Of a stretch of 64,000 bases of DNA, positions 54,870 to 64,000 are shown one piece after another. The first letter of the stretch is position 1. Every line of letters starts with the position of its first letter. The position numbers were made by a program, and so were the translations under genes. Origin of the DNA: Ruminiclostridium josui JCM 17888 (GTDB lineage: Bacteria > Bacillota > Clostridia > Acetivibrionales > DSM-1351); contig NZ_JAGE01000001.1 in assembly GCF_000526495.1 (NCBI RefSeq), positions 2,476,001-2,540,000 of the forward strand, given 5' to 3'. A model generated the notes under the pieces. It saw only the letters and a list, made by a program, of their open reading frames with translations. It was not told the DNA's origin and searched no databases.

Positions 54870-54989
54870 ATTACCTCCGTATACCCCTAAAATCGGGATT
54901 CATATGTAAATTATGTACAATATTCGTTTAAGATATGTTAATTATACGATTTAATCTTTTGAAAGTATGTAAAAATTTATATTTATGTC

Positions 54990-55038
54990 TTGACTTTTTG
55001 GTTGCCTAGTTATATAGTTAGTTACACAAGTAATTAAC
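54990..55038 (+). promoter_or_regulatory. Promoter and GntR operator of the plus-strand ABC operon
   Basis: TTGACT (54990-54995), 17 bases and TATAGT (55013-55018) form the promoter. The palindrome GTTAGTTAC-ACAA-GTAATTAAC (55017-55038) overlaps its right end, where a bound YtrA-type GntR repressor would block transcription. Autoregulation is inferred. Confidence 0.6.
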
Positions 55039-55064
55039 CAATCAACAGACTAGGTGGTGAAAAC

Positions 55065-55433
55065 ATGAAGCTGGATTTTAATAATGACAAACCCATATAT
55101 CTTCAGCTTTCTGAAGGATTGGAGGATGCCATTATAGCAGGGATATATCCGGAGGAGACACAAATTCCATCCACAACAGAGATATCAGTAAACTACAGAA
55201 TAAACCCGGCCACTGCGCTAAAGGGGATAAATATTTTAGTTGATAACGGAATTGTTTATAAGAAGAGGGGGCTTGGCATGTTTGTTGCAAATGGAGCAAA
55301 AGAAAAAATACTTGAACAACGTAAGGTAGATTTTTTTGAAAGATATATAAAATCTTTAGTGACAGAGGCAAAAAAGCTTTCAATTTCAAAAGAGGATATA
55401 CTAAAAATGTTGGAAAGAGGGTTTAAAATATGA
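55065..55433 (+). CDS. GntR-family regulator, YtrA subfamily
   Basis: 122 residues. N-terminal winged helix (about 8-75, KPIYLQLSEGLEDAIIAGIY, PSTTEISVNYRINPATALKG, VYKKRGLGMFV) with only a short C-terminal helix pair, the YtrA type that controls adjacent ABC transporters. ATG follows TAGGTGGTGAAAAC and the stop overlaps the ATPase start by 4 bases (ATGA). Likely a repressor of its own operon through the palindrome at 55017-55038. Confidence 0.87.
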   Translation: MKLDFNNDKPIYLQLSEGLEDAIIAGIYPEETQIPSTTEISVNYRINPATALKGINILVDNGIVYKKRGLGMFVANGAKEKILEQRKVDFFERYIKSLVTEAKKLSISKEDILKMLERGFKI

Positions 55434-56281
55434 GTCAAATGGAAATTAAGAACATAACTAAAAAATTCGGAGACGTGACAGCCCTGGAAAATATCAGTCT
55501 GAAACTGGAAGAAAATAAGATTTATGGACTTCTCGGCCGTAATGGGGCAGGAAAGACAACCTTGCTAAACCTGATTACAAACAGGATTTTCCCTACTGAG
55601 GGCGAGATTCTTTTAGATGGTGAAAATGTTATAGAGAATAATAGTGCACTATCAAAGATATATTTTATGGCTGAAAATAATTACTATCCGGAGAGTATGA
55701 CAGTAAAAAAGGCCTTTAATTGGACTAAAGAATTTTACACTAATTTTGACTATGAATATGCTGCTGAGTTGTGTGAAAAATTTTCTCTGAAAATAACACA
55801 AAAGATAAAAAATCTGTCTACAGGTTATACATCTATATTCAAAATGATTTTAGCTCTATCCTGTAATGTGCCATTTGTTCTTTTAGACGAGCCGGTTTTG
55901 GGACTAGATGCAAATCATCGTGACATGTTTTATAAGGAGTTGCTTAAAAATTACAGTGAAAAGCCCAAAACTATTGTCATTTCAACACATCTGATTGAAG
56001 AAGCGGCGGATATAATTGAAGACGTAATTATAATAAAATCAGGTGAATTGATTTTGAATGAATCAGTTGAGAGCGTACTATCAAAGGGTTATGCAATAAC
56101 CGGAAGTATATCTGGGGTTGACAGCTTTACTGCCGGTAAAAATGTGCTTGGAACTGATACAATGGGAGGAATCAAATGTGCATATGTACTTGGGCATTTG
56201 AACAAGACAGATGTTCCTGACGGACTGGAAGTTACAAAACCTGATTTACAGAAACTATTTATTCACATGACTAATAGATAA
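55430..56281 (+). CDS. ABC transporter ATPase
   Basis: 283 residues. Walker A GLLGRNGAGKTTLLNLI (about 34-50), signature NLSTGYTSIFKMILAL (LSTGY in place of LSGGQ), Walker B FVLLDEPVLGLDANHRD and H-loop STHLIEEAADI. Belongs with the permease 16 bases downstream, as an exporter of the bacitracin/lantibiotic or envelope-stress type regulated by YtrA proteins. Substrate unknown. Confidence 0.9.
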   Translation: MSQMEIKNITKKFGDVTALENISLKLEENKIYGLLGRNGAGKTTLLNLITNRIFPTEGEILLDGENVIENNSALSKIYFMAENNYYPESMTVKKAFNWTKEFYTNFDYEYAAELCEKFSLKITQKIKNLSTGYTSIFKMILALSCNVPFVLLDEPVLGLDANHRDMFYKELLKNYSEKPKTIVISTHLIEEAADIIEDVIIIKSGELILNESVESVLSKGYAITGSISGVDSFTAGKNVLGTDTMGGIKCAYVLGHLNKTDVPDGLEVTKPDLQKLFIHMTNR

Positions 56282-56296
56282 TGGAGGGGATTAATA

Positions 56297-57016
56297 ATGA
56301 GATTAAAAACAGCTTCAAAATATATATTTTCAGAGATGAAGAATTCAGTATTGATTTTTTATTTGGCCATATTACTACTAATAGTCTTTTTGGCTGTGTC
56401 TGTATCAGGGGTTAAAGGCTCAATTAGCGGAATGGAAATGACGTCGTCAATTTTTTTATTTATTTTAGGGTTGAATTCCTTTAAGAAAAATTATCTGTTT
56501 TTAATATCAAATGGTGTACCAAGGAGAACCCAGTTCAAGAGTTTTTTTCTGGCTGCAATGCCTATAGCTGCAGGTATGGCAGTTATTGATAGTGCTTTAG
56601 GAATTATATTTAACAGAATATCAAATTTTAATTCTTTGTTTAATATGATTTATATTGATAGAACACAAAATACAGGAAATACATTTATTTCCTTATTGTG
56701 GAGCATAGCACTGTATATGTGTGCAATAACTCTTGGATATTTTATTACACTGGCATATTACAGAATGAACAAAATACAAAAGATATGTATATCAATTGGA
56801 GTTCCGGTCTTTTTTACAATGGTACTCCCGTATATACTTTATAACTTTTGTTCAACCACTACTGTTAATTGGGTATACAATGGTATAACTACTATGTTCG
56901 GAGTAACCGGAAGCTATGGACCTATAAGTGCAGTTTTTGTATTCCTAATTGCTACGGTTCTGTTGTCAGTATTATCATATTTGTTGATAAGAAAAGCTCC
57001 CGTAAAAGATAATTAA
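56297..57016 (+). CDS. ABC transporter permease
   Basis: 239 residues with about six membrane helices (first about 15-38, last about 205-230). It has no recognised enzymatic domain. The ribosome site ATGGAGGGG overlaps the end of the ATPase gene. Third gene of the GntR-ATPase-permease operon, closed by the shared terminator at 57036. Confidence 0.82.
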   Translation: MRLKTASKYIFSEMKNSVLIFYLAILLLIVFLAVSVSGVKGSISGMEMTSSIFLFILGLNSFKKNYLFLISNGVPRRTQFKSFFLAAMPIAAGMAVIDSALGIIFNRISNFNSLFNMIYIDRTQNTGNTFISLLWSIALYMCAITLGYFITLAYYRMNKIQKICISIGVPVFFTMVLPYILYNFCSTTTVNWVYNGITTMFGVTGSYGPISAVFVFLIATVLLSVLSYLLIRKAPVKDN

Positions 57017-57035
57017 CAAGAGGGGTAAAAAGAAG

Positions 57036-57077
57036 CGGGCAGTAATGTCAAAATCGCCTTTACTGCCCGAACTTTTT
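57036..57077. terminator. Shared bidirectional terminator between two ABC operons
   Basis: CGGGCAGTAA (57036-57045) pairs with TTACTGCCCG (57060-57069), followed by AACTTTTTTAC. On the other strand the preceding GGGGTAAAAAGAAG supplies a weaker tail. The two operons converge here with only 63 bases between stop codons. Confidence 0.8.
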
Positions 57078-57079
57078 TA

Positions 57080-58759
57080 CTAGTTGTTGTTATTACTAAA
57101 CCAGTTCAATGTGTTTATATAGTTTGAATTTACTCCATATGAAATAATCCTGTCTTTGTTGTCGCTAATTTCTATCCAGAGTTTATCTTCGGCAGGGGAA
57201 GCAAGCTGTTCATAATTAAAACCGTTAATATCCTTCCGGATTTCAGTAATAAAGTTTTTAAGCTTTTCCTTATCAGAAATGACGATAGGTTGTTTATTTT
57301 TTGAATAATCATGTACTTGTATATATTTAATATCATCTGCTTCCTGATGGAGCACCGGGAACCTTCCGTCTTTGTATTCCTTACTTTCATATATGGGGCC
57401 TAGTGCAGAAGCATACAGGTTAGTATCCAAATCATAATATCTGACAATCTTTTTACCGTTTTTAAGAGTATAGGCAATGTAGGTTGAGGAACCCTCCTTA
57501 CTCCTGTTTTCCAGAATCATTTTGTGGAGTTCAGTGATGTTTTTGATATTTGCAGTTTCTTTATAAATGGTAGTATTGTCATTTGAAGGACCTACATAAT
57601 TTTCATTGTCTTTGTTTTCCCACCAGTAGATGTTGTATCCCATGTAAACGTTTGCAACCTCATCAGCAGCAGGAACTTTGTTTACATATCCGAAAATATC
57701 AAACCTGATACCCAACAGCATAATAATTAAAACCAGTGCATACCCCAGATAACCCTTGTAGGTACTAAGTACTTTAAAGGTTTTGTTTGTTACCATTTGA
57801 ACTACTACATAGCCGATTAATGCACACACGAAGTATCCGAATATTGCAAAGGATACGGAGGCCCTGCTAATACCTAAGAAATATGCTCCGCCCACTAGTG
57901 TTGCACAAACTGTAACACCGTATATAAATACGGGACGTATGGGTTTAAAGGTTATAATATCACCCGCTGTCTCAGGTCGTCTGAGTTTAAACGCAACAAG
58001 ACCTCCGGCCAGAAGTAGCACTGATAAAACTATATAACCAACCACCATCCGGGGTGTAAGTTCTATGCTGTTGCTAAAGAGCATTGTCATAGGCAGTTTG
58101 CGGTAGAAACCGGTATTTGAATAAGTGGCAAAACCATATAGCAACGAAGATAGATTTGCTTTTATACTCTCAAAGAAAAATAAAGGAAGTAGATTTAAAA
58201 TATAAACAAATACTATCTGTGCAACGGAGCTTCCAGTAAACATTCCAACAAAAATTGTCATGGACATAAATAAAATTCCATATAAAAGGGATAGTCCAAG
58301 CCATTTGAAAATAAGTTCCGTTGTATAAAAATCAGATAAAAAGCTGAAGGAATTCAGCAAGCCCATAACGAAAATATTTATCAATAAAGGCATAATATAC
58401 AGTATCAGTGCTGAAACAAAGCTATTAAAATACAGTTCTGCCCTGGTAACCGGAAGGCTATGATACAAGGAAGCTTGTCGACCCTTTTGAATATATCTGT
58501 AGGCTAAAACTGCAATAATAATAGGAATAACAGCTGGAAACAACAGGCTTACTCCGCTATGGAAGTTCAGTTCACGAGCTATAAACTCTTTAATAAACCG
58601 AATATTAGAATTATCAGAATTTATATTAAATTTTTGCATGTAATGTGCCAGAGGCATGGTCAGGATAAGCCCTAATGAAAAAATTACACTCACCCACCAA
58701 TAGCGTTTCAGATCGCTTAAAATTATGCCTTTCTTAAATAAGGATGTTTTCGATTTCAT
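57080..58759 (-). CDS. Large ABC transporter permease with external domain
   Basis: 559 residues. An N-terminal block of about six membrane helices (about 18-260), another helical block (about 270-350), then a soluble C-terminal region of about 190 residues (from GIRFDIFGYVNKVPAADEVA to the end). It resembles YtrC/D-type or bacitracin-export-like permeases with a lipoprotein-sized external domain. Its start overlaps the ATPase gene by 26 bases. A GTG or ATG a few codons inside is possible, but no better ribosome site is seen. Confidence 0.8.
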   Translation of the reverse strand: MKSKTSLFKKGIILSDLKRYWWVSVIFSLGLILTMPLAHYMQKFNINSDNSNIRFIKEFIARELNFHSGVSLLFPAVIPIIIAVLAYRYIQKGRQASLYHSLPVTRAELYFNSFVSALILYIMPLLINIFVMGLLNSFSFLSDFYTTELIFKWLGLSLLYGILFMSMTIFVGMFTGSSVAQIVFVYILNLLPLFFFESIKANLSSLLYGFATYSNTGFYRKLPMTMLFSNSIELTPRMVVGYIVLSVLLLAGGLVAFKLRRPETAGDIITFKPIRPVFIYGVTVCATLVGGAYFLGISRASVSFAIFGYFVCALIGYVVVQMVTNKTFKVLSTYKGYLGYALVLIIMLLGIRFDIFGYVNKVPAADEVANVYMGYNIYWWENKDNENYVGPSNDNTTIYKETANIKNITELHKMILENRSKEGSSTYIAYTLKNGKKIVRYYDLDTNLYASALGPIYESKEYKDGRFPVLHQEADDIKYIQVHDYSKNKQPIVISDKEKLKNFITEIRKDINGFNYEQLASPAEDKLWIEISDNKDRIISYGVNSNYINTLNWFSNNNN

Positions 58760-59633
58760 AACCTTTACCCCCTAATTCATAAATGAAAATTTCCTCAAGG
58801 GAAAGCGGCAGAATATCCATTACAACAGGGTTTGTTGACTTGACACGGGATATTAATGCATCTTTGTTACCCCTGACAATTAATTGCAGTACGCTTCCGT
58901 TTTGGGTACGGTGTAATACCTCTCCATCCTTGAATAAATTATCAGGCGTATTACCTGAGTATGCAAGCTGAAGCTTGTGAATATCTGATTTCATATTATC
59001 AAGTTCACGCTCGACCATCATTTTACCTTTATAAAGAATACCTACATGATCACATATGTCTTCTAACTCACGGAGGTTGTGGGAGGATACAAGAACCGTT
59101 GTTCCGTACTCTGCAACGTCCTGTAATATTAGATTCCATACTTTTTTCCTCATAACCGGGTCAAGTCCGTCAACCGGTTCATCCAGTATCATCACTTTTG
59201 GTTTTGCTGATATTCCAAGCCAGAATGCTACCTGTTTCTGCATACCTTTTGAGAGCTTTACTACTCTACGCTTTATGTCGATGGGAAATACCTGCTGCAG
59301 TGTATTAAATCTCTCCCAGCTCCAACTCGGGTACATGCTGGCATAGAAAGAAGCCATTTCCTTTATACTGTACTGAGAAAAGAAAAAAAGATCGTCGGAT
59401 ATATATACTATTTTGGATTTTGTTTCGGGATTATCAAAAACGGATTTACCATCTATTGCTATAGAGCCTGATTCGTTCTTATAAATCCCAGTTAAATGCT
59501 TTATCAGTGTAGTCTTACCAGAACCGTTAGGTCCCAAAAGTCCATAGACTGATCCCTCTTTTATGTGAATATCAAGGGAATCAAGTGCTTTAAAGTCCCC
59601 GTAAGATTTGCTCAAAGATTTTACATGAATCAT
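58734..59633 (-). CDS. ABC transporter ATPase
   Basis: 299 residues. Walker A GLLGPNGSGKTTLIKHL, signature KLSKGMQKQVAFWLG (LSKGM), Walker B VMILDEPVDGLDPVMRK, H-loop SSHNLRELEDI. The C-terminal extension (about 215-299) is typical of YtrB/BcrA-like exporters. The start overlaps the GntR stop by 4 bases. Drives the permease at 57080. Confidence 0.9.
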   Translation of the reverse strand: MIHVKSLSKSYGDFKALDSLDIHIKEGSVYGLLGPNGSGKTTLIKHLTGIYKNESGSIAIDGKSVFDNPETKSKIVYISDDLFFFSQYSIKEMASFYASMYPSWSWERFNTLQQVFPIDIKRRVVKLSKGMQKQVAFWLGISAKPKVMILDEPVDGLDPVMRKKVWNLILQDVAEYGTTVLVSSHNLRELEDICDHVGILYKGKMMVERELDNMKSDIHKLQLAYSGNTPDNLFKDGEVLHRTQNGSVLQLIVRGNKDALISRVKSTNPVVMDILPLSLEEIFIYELGGKGYEIENILI

Positions 59634-60016
59634 TGGGATGCCTCCTTTTTACCATATGTGTTCTGAATTACATCAATTACTGCTTGCAGCGGTGTATGAA
59701 GAAAAATTAATTCTTCCACTGTTTTTTGAATACTAATTAAAAGCTCTTTTCGTCTGGGTTCTATAGAACTTTTATCCAAAGGAGCTATAAAATTACCTTT
59801 GCCTTTAACCGAATAGATTATTCCTTCTGTTTCAAGGTCTTTATATGCTTTCTGAATAGTATTGGGGTTTATGGTAAGAGTTTGGGCAAGCTCTCTTACA
59901 GACGGTATTTTGTCGTCAGTTTTAACTGCCCCGGTTATAACCAGCTCCTTGATTTTATCTTTTATTTGTTCATAAATAGGCCTGGGGTCTTTAAAATCCA
60001 ATTGTATCATAAGCAC
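59630..60016 (-). CDS. GntR-family regulator, YtrA subfamily (minus-strand operon)
   Basis: 128 residues, winged helix about 10-78 (PIYEQIKDKIKELVITGAVK, SVRELAQTLTINPNTIQKAY, YSVKGKGNFIAP) and a short C-terminal helix. ATG follows GAGGAGGTGC. First gene of GntR-ATPase-permease, mirror image of the operon at 55065. A candidate operator lies just upstream at 60039-60061. Confidence 0.87.
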   Translation of the reverse strand: MLMIQLDFKDPRPIYEQIKDKIKELVITGAVKTDDKIPSVRELAQTLTINPNTIQKAYKDLETEGIIYSVKGKGNFIAPLDKSSIEPRRKELLISIQKTVEELIFLHTPLQAVIDVIQNTYGKKEASQ

Positions 60017-60038
60017 CTCCTCATAACTGTATTATTAA

Positions 60039-60061
60039 TAATAGTACACTTAGTACAGTAT
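60039..60061. promoter_or_regulatory. Candidate GntR operator
   Basis: Imperfect palindrome AATAGTAC-ACTTA-GTACAGTATT about 25-45 bases before the GntR start, in the AT-rich divergent region shared with pdxA. The A/T-rich arms around GTAC fit YtrA-type sites. Confidence 0.4.
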
Positions 60062-60163
60062 TATATTATTATTAGTTGAACAAAATGTCAACAATTTTTA
60101 GAATACACATATTTCAACGATATAAACAGATATACTATAATAGTATTAAGAGGAGGGGATACA

Positions 60164-61180
60164 ATGCAAAAACCCGTAATCGGGATTCCAATGGGAGACC
60201 CTGCCGGAATAGGTCCCGAGATTATAGTAAAAGCACTGGCTAATGATGAAATATACAAAGTATGTAAGCCGTTGGTAATAGGCGATGCCGGAGTTGTTGA
60301 AAAGGCAGCCAGGATATGTGGTATACAAACCAATGTAAACACTGTAACAGGTATAGACATGTTAACTTCTGATAAAAGTACTATAAATGTTGTGGATTTA
60401 AAAATAATTAATCCTGATAGTTTGGAGTACGGTAAGGTTCAGGCGGAAAATGGCCGCGCTTCCTTCGAGTACATAAAAAAGAGTGTGGAGCTTGCTTTGA
60501 AAGGAAAACTTTCTGCAATAGCAACAACCCCTATAAACAAGCCTTCACTAAAAGCGTCTGGAATAGAATTTATCGGTCATACGGAAATACTTGCTGGACT
60601 GACAGACACTAAAGATCCCCTTACTATGTTTGAAGTCAGGGGAATGAGAGTATTTTTTCTCACTCGCCATGTATCGCTGAGAAAAGCTTGTGATATGGTA
60701 ACCAAGGAAAGATTACTGGATTACGTGGAAAGATGTACTCAAGCATTGCAAAGCCTTGGAATAACAGAAGGGACAATGGCTGTGGCCGGATTAAATCCTC
60801 ATAGCGGGGACAACGGTCTTTTTGGTACAGAAGAATCTGAAAGCATCATTCCTGCAATTCAGGAAGCGAAAAGACGCGGATTTAATGTGGAAGGCCCTGT
60901 GGGCCCTGACTCGGTATTTCATCTTGCATTGACAGGCAGGTACAATTCAGTATTGTCCCTTTACCATGACCAGGGGCATATAGCTACAAAAACATTAGAT
61001 TTTGAAAGAACAATAGCAATTACCTTGGGACTTCCGTTTCTTAGGACATCTGTTGACCATGGAACTGCCTATGATATTGCAGGGAAAGGGATTGCCAGTG
61101 GGATAAGCATGACGGAGGCAATACTACTGGCTGCAAAATATTCAACTCCATATTCACAGTGGGTAAAAAGAGCAGACTAA
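60164..61180 (+). CDS. pdxA: 4-hydroxythreonine-4-phosphate dehydrogenase (PdxA family)
   Basis: 338 residues. NAD-dependent, metal-requiring oxidoreductase. Family signatures: [20 protein letters not shown] at the N-terminus, [63 protein letters not shown] and [15 protein letters not shown], including the three metal His. No other pyridoxal or pdx gene is adjacent, so the paralogous PdxA2 role (threonate/erythronate phosphate) is equally possible. ATG follows AGAGGAGGGG. TATAAT at 60136-60141 may be its -10. Confidence 0.85.
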   Translation: MQKPVIGIPMGDPAGIGPEIIVKALANDEIYKVCKPLVIGDAGVVEKAARICGIQTNVNTVTGIDMLTSDKSTINVVDLKIINPDSLEYGKVQAENGRASFEYIKKSVELALKGKLSAIATTPINKPSLKASGIEFIGHTEILAGLTDTKDPLTMFEVRGMRVFFLTRHVSLRKACDMVTKERLLDYVERCTQALQSLGITEGTMAVAGLNPHSGDNGLFGTEESESIIPAIQEAKRRGFNVEGPVGPDSVFHLALTGRYNSVLSLYHDQGHIATKTLDFERTIAITLGLPFLRTSVDHGTAYDIAGKGIASGISMTEAILLAAKYSTPYSQWVKRAD

Positions 61181-61242
61181 TGTTTATTTAAAACGTATTA
61201 TATTGTATATAAAATACGGTAATAAAAATTTAGGAGGTTAAT

Positions 61243-62013
61243 ATGGCAGACGTTATTGATTATAAAATTTATGGGGACGATATGCAGATAGTGGAGATAG
61301 AATTGGACCCATCAGAAGGCGTTAGGGCTGAAGCCGGCGCAATGATGTATATGGAAGATGGCATTATGATGCAGACATCTACAGATGGCGGAGTTTTTAA
61401 GGGATTCAAGAGAATGCTTACAGGAGAAAGCTTCTTTATTACCACTTTTTATAATGCAGGTACATCAAAGCAGCATGTTGCATTTTCAGCACCTTACCCC
61501 GGCAAGATAATACCGTTGGATTTAGCTCGGGTTGGAGGGAATTTCCTGTGTCAGAAGGATTCATTTTTGTGTGCTGCTAGTGGAGTAGATATTGAAATTG
61601 CTTTTACCAGAAAGCTCGGTGCAGGCTTCTTTGGAGGAGAAGGCTTTATTCTTCAAAGGTTGGTTGGCGACGGAATGGCTTTTGTCCATTCAGGAGGAAC
61701 AATTATTCAAAAAAATCTGCTTCCCGGTGAAACTCTGAGAGTTGACACAGGATGTATAGTAGCTTTTTCCCCAAGTATAGACTATGATATCCAATCAGTG
61801 GGAGGTTTTAAAAATGCCCTGTTTGGCGGAGAGGGACTATTCCTTGCAAAACTGACTGGCCCTGGTATTGTATTCCTACAAAGCTTACCTCTTGCCAGAT
61901 TATCAGACAGACTTTCATCTGCAGGAGCACGCCATCGTGACCAGAAGTCAGGTATCGGAGGTATTGGAGGCGAAATTCTGGGTGGACTATTTGGAGGAGA
62001 CAAAAATTTTTAA
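61243..62013 (+). CDS. TIGR00266 / AIM24-family protein
   Basis: 256 residues, all-beta with glycine-rich turns ([60 protein letters not shown]) and a Gly-rich tail. This is the TIGR00266 family, widespread in bacteria, of unknown biochemical role and sometimes linked to envelope or tellurite-type stress genes. Ribosome site TTAGGAGG. Followed by a terminator, so monocistronic. Confidence 0.85.
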   Translation: MADVIDYKIYGDDMQIVEIELDPSEGVRAEAGAMMYMEDGIMMQTSTDGGVFKGFKRMLTGESFFITTFYNAGTSKQHVAFSAPYPGKIIPLDLARVGGNFLCQKDSFLCAASGVDIEIAFTRKLGAGFFGGEGFILQRLVGDGMAFVHSGGTIIQKNLLPGETLRVDTGCIVAFSPSIDYDIQSVGGFKNALFGGEGLFLAKLTGPGIVFLQSLPLARLSDRLSSAGARHRDQKSGIGGIGGEILGGLFGGDKNF

Positions 62014-62027
62014 GTTTTAAATACAAA

Positions 62028-62077
62028 TAAAAGGCATTTCAAAGATGTTCATTTGGACTCTTGAGATGCCTTTTTTT
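62028..62077 (+). terminator. Terminator after the TIGR00266 gene
   Basis: AAAAGGCATTTCAA pairs with TTGAGATGCCTTTT over a loop of about 20 bases, followed by a T7 run. Confidence 0.8.
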
Positions 62078-62441
62078 GATATGAAAAAAAATTAACAAAA
62101 ATAAAAAAAAGTGAACAAATATTTTGAAATACTAGAATAAATTTATTATTTTTACCCAACCATAAAAAATTACAAAATTAATATACCAATTGTCAAAAGT
62201 TTTTATATTGATTTGAAAACAGTCTGCAATTTATAATAAAAAACAGATTTACCAATTATTTTCTTTTCGTTTCACTCCTATTCTTTACATCTTCTTATAG
62301 ATAATCAATTCACATATGATATTTGAAAACTTCTCCTGTGAAAGTGTGAGGCAGAATATGGTTAGGATATGCTTTTTTAAAATTTCTAATGTGAATTATT
62401 TCAAAAATATATTAATCTAAACTTAAATAAGGAGGAAAAGT
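62078..62441. other. Very AT-rich upstream region of the beta-helix gene
   Basis: About 360 bases, mostly A/T runs, with no credible ORF. The ribosome site AAGGAGGAAAAG is at the end. No c-di-GMP or other riboswitch signature recognised. The long upstream region suggests regulated transcription. Confidence 0.35.
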
Positions 62442-64000
62442 ATGCTAAAAAATAAGGCGACAAAAAGGTTTATATCATTAACTCTTTCTATTGTAATTGT
62501 TTTATGCAGTATCTTAACAGTTACAGTGTCTCCGATGGGTGTTTCTGCTGCAACCCAGGCGGTTTATTACGTATCTCCTGATGGAAGTGACAGTAATCCT
62601 GGTAATATCGATGCACCCTTTCAGACAATAACAAAGGCCAGAGATGTAGTACGTACCATAAACAAAAATATGACGGGTGACATTTATGTTTATTTAAGAG
62701 GAGGGGACTATCGTTTATCCAGCACCATTACTTTTGGACCTGAGGATTCAGGAACAAATGGATTTAGGATATTTTACCAGGCATATCAAGGTGAAATACC
62801 TGTTTTAAATGGTGCAACAAAGGTTACAGGGTGGACTAAATATAATGACAATATATATAAGGCTACCTTGAACCGCAATACCAAATTGAGATATCTTTTT
62901 GTAAATGATAAAAGAGCTCAAATGACTAAAAAAACCGTAAAAGCTCAGGGGGGATATGGAACTTATTCTGTTACAAAAGGGCAGGCTAGCTGGGCTTGGA
63001 CAAGCGGCAGCAATAGCGACGGGGTAAAATATAATGTCTCTGATGTGCCGGAAATCACAAGTAATAAGGACGACCTTGAAATAGTAAACGGTACCACTTG
63101 GAATGAAAACATTGTATGTACAAGGGATGTTATTACATCAGGCTCTTCCAGAGTACTTCTTTTGCAGCAGCCATATGGAGCAATAGCCCAACTGCCAGGA
63201 TGGGGCGCAGCTTTCACCACTACCAGTACCCATACAATTTACAATGCATTTGAGTTTTTAAATTCTCCGGGACAATTCTATTTTAATAAGACTACAAAAA
63301 CTCTGTATTATTATCCTCGCCCAGGTGAGGACATGGCAACTGCCGATGTTGAGGCTCCTGTTTTAGAGAAACTTATTGACATTTCAGGGAAGTCAAATTC
63401 AAACAGAGTCAAGAATATAACCTTCCAGGGCATTACATTTGCAAATACTGACTGGAATCTTATAAAAGTAGGAGATTCATACGGAAGAACAACTTGTCAG
63501 AGTGCAGACGGATTTATAGCATATTATAACGGTAATTGGCATGACACTAAATACACTCTTTTGGATACATATCCGGGGATGATAAATGTAAGCAGCAGTG
63601 ATTCAATTGACTTCATAGGAAATGTAATAAAGCACAGTGCTGCCGACGGAATTACTATGGTCAACGATGTAATAAATTCAAATCTGATTGGTAATTACAT
63701 CTATGACATTACATCAAGTGGTATTACGGTAGGACATCCACAACATGTATACTTGGGAGACGGCGGAGAACACCAGAAGTACGCACCTGGTGTAGAAGGT
63801 ATATGTACAAATGTTGTAATCAATAATAATATGTTGTGGGATTGCAGCACAGCTCCTGGATTTGGAGGATGCGCCGGTATTACTGCATTTTTTGTAAACA
63901 AGCTCAAGGTAACTCATAACACAGTTCACACTACAGGATATAACGGTATAACACTTGGATGGGGTTGGTGTAATTTTAAGGACTCAAATACCTGTAAGGA
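62442..64000 (+). CDS. Secreted right-handed beta-helix protein (3' end outside window)
   Basis: ATG 62442 after AAGGAGGAAAAG opens a frame with no stop to the window end (519 codons seen). Signal peptide about 1-36 (ending VSPMGVSAATQ). The Asn/Gly-rich N-terminal YYVSPDGSDSNPGNIDAPFQ, then TITKARDVV, is the classic start of secreted parallel beta-helix proteins. Helix rungs follow (IDFIGNVIKHSAADGITMVN, NLIGNYIYDITSSGITVGHP, KLKVTHNTVHTTGYNGITLG), resembling pectate-lyase-like or GH120/GH141-like folds. In cellulolytic clostridia such proteins often carry dockerins or CBMs, but the C-terminus is not visible. Substrate unknown. Confidence 0.8.
   Translation, partial: MLKNKATKRFISLTLSIVIVLCSILTVTVSPMGVSAATQAVYYVSPDGSDSNPGNIDAPFQTITKARDVVRTINKNMTGDIYVYLRGGDYRLSSTITFGPEDSGTNGFRIFYQAYQGEIPVLNGATKVTGWTKYNDNIYKATLNRNTKLRYLFVNDKRAQMTKKTVKAQGGYGTYSVTKGQASWAWTSGSNSDGVKYNVSDVPEITSNKDDLEIVNGTTWNENIVCTRDVITSGSSRVLLLQQPYGAIAQLPGWGAAFTTTSTHTIYNAFEFLNSPGQFYFNKTTKTLYYYPRPGEDMATADVEAPVLEKLIDISGKSNSNRVKNITFQGITFANTDWNLIKVGDSYGRTTCQSADGFIAYYNGNWHDTKYTLLDTYPGMINVSSSDSIDFIGNVIKHSAADGITMVNDVINSNLIGNYIYDITSSGITVGHPQHVYLGDGGEHQKYAPGVEGICTNVVINNNMLWDCSTAPGFGGCAGITAFFVNKLKVTHNTVHTTGYNGITLGWGWCNFKDSNTCK

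Overview
The window looks like a low-G+C, Gram-positive, cellulolytic clostridium of the Ruminiclostridium/Clostridium cellulolyticum kind. The clues are AT-rich DNA, strong Shine-Dalgarno sites, S-layer homology (SLH) proteins, a GH43 glycosidase, a secreted beta-helix protein, Big_4/LRR/transglutaminase surface proteins and a clostridial type I-B CRISPR-Cas locus. The genus is inferred from gene content, not from a marker gene. No rRNA or tRNA gene was recognised.

Layout. 0-8.3 kb: the end of a decaying type IV secretion/Tad-like cluster (CpaF-type ATPase, frameshifted membrane protein, fused VirB4-like and CpaE-like fragments), a probable type I toxin-antitoxin with a convergent antisense RNA, an SLH gene followed by a truncated copy of its giant partner gene, and a winged-helix gene. 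8.7-17.3 kb: a complete type I-B cas operon, cas6-cas8b-cas7-cas5-cas3-cas4-cas1-cas2, with a recognisable promoter. 17.3-23.4 kb: leader and CRISPR array of 32 full repeats and one cut repeat. An IS21-family element sits in spacer 4, one IS3-family element in spacer 6, and a second identical IS3 copy cuts the last repeat and ends the array.

24.7-32 kb is a gene graveyard around a few intact genes (C39-like secreted protein, lipoprotein, APH-fold kinase). It holds tails or heads of rubrerythrin, formamidopyrimidine-DNA glycosylase, a GNAT acetyltransferase, a deleted lipoprotein copy, a frameshifted secreted protein and a decayed copy of the APH tail. 32-34.5 kb: serC-serA for serine synthesis, preceded by a 29-codon ORF. 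34.6-41.5 kb: the intact SLH plus 1728-residue surface protein pair, paralogous to the pair at 2.5-4.9 kb, with a consensus promoter and a long untranslated leader.

41.7-64 kb is mostly ordinary chromosome: a chemoreceptor-like protein with a C-terminal sugar-binding-protein domain, rlmA, a sensor kinase beside a response regulator broken by an in-frame stop, an Ig-like/LRR/transglutaminase surface protein, GH43, psd, pfkA, glycerate kinase, a phospholipase C-like protein, two face-to-face GntR-ABC ATPase-permease operons sharing one terminator, pdxA, a TIGR00266 protein and the start of a beta-helix protein that runs off the window.

The genes suggest a plant-polysaccharide degrader with an elaborate surface. 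Its first half has been repeatedly rearranged by insertion sequences, and its CRISPR array has been split and shortened by them. All family names come from reading translations by eye; no database search was run.
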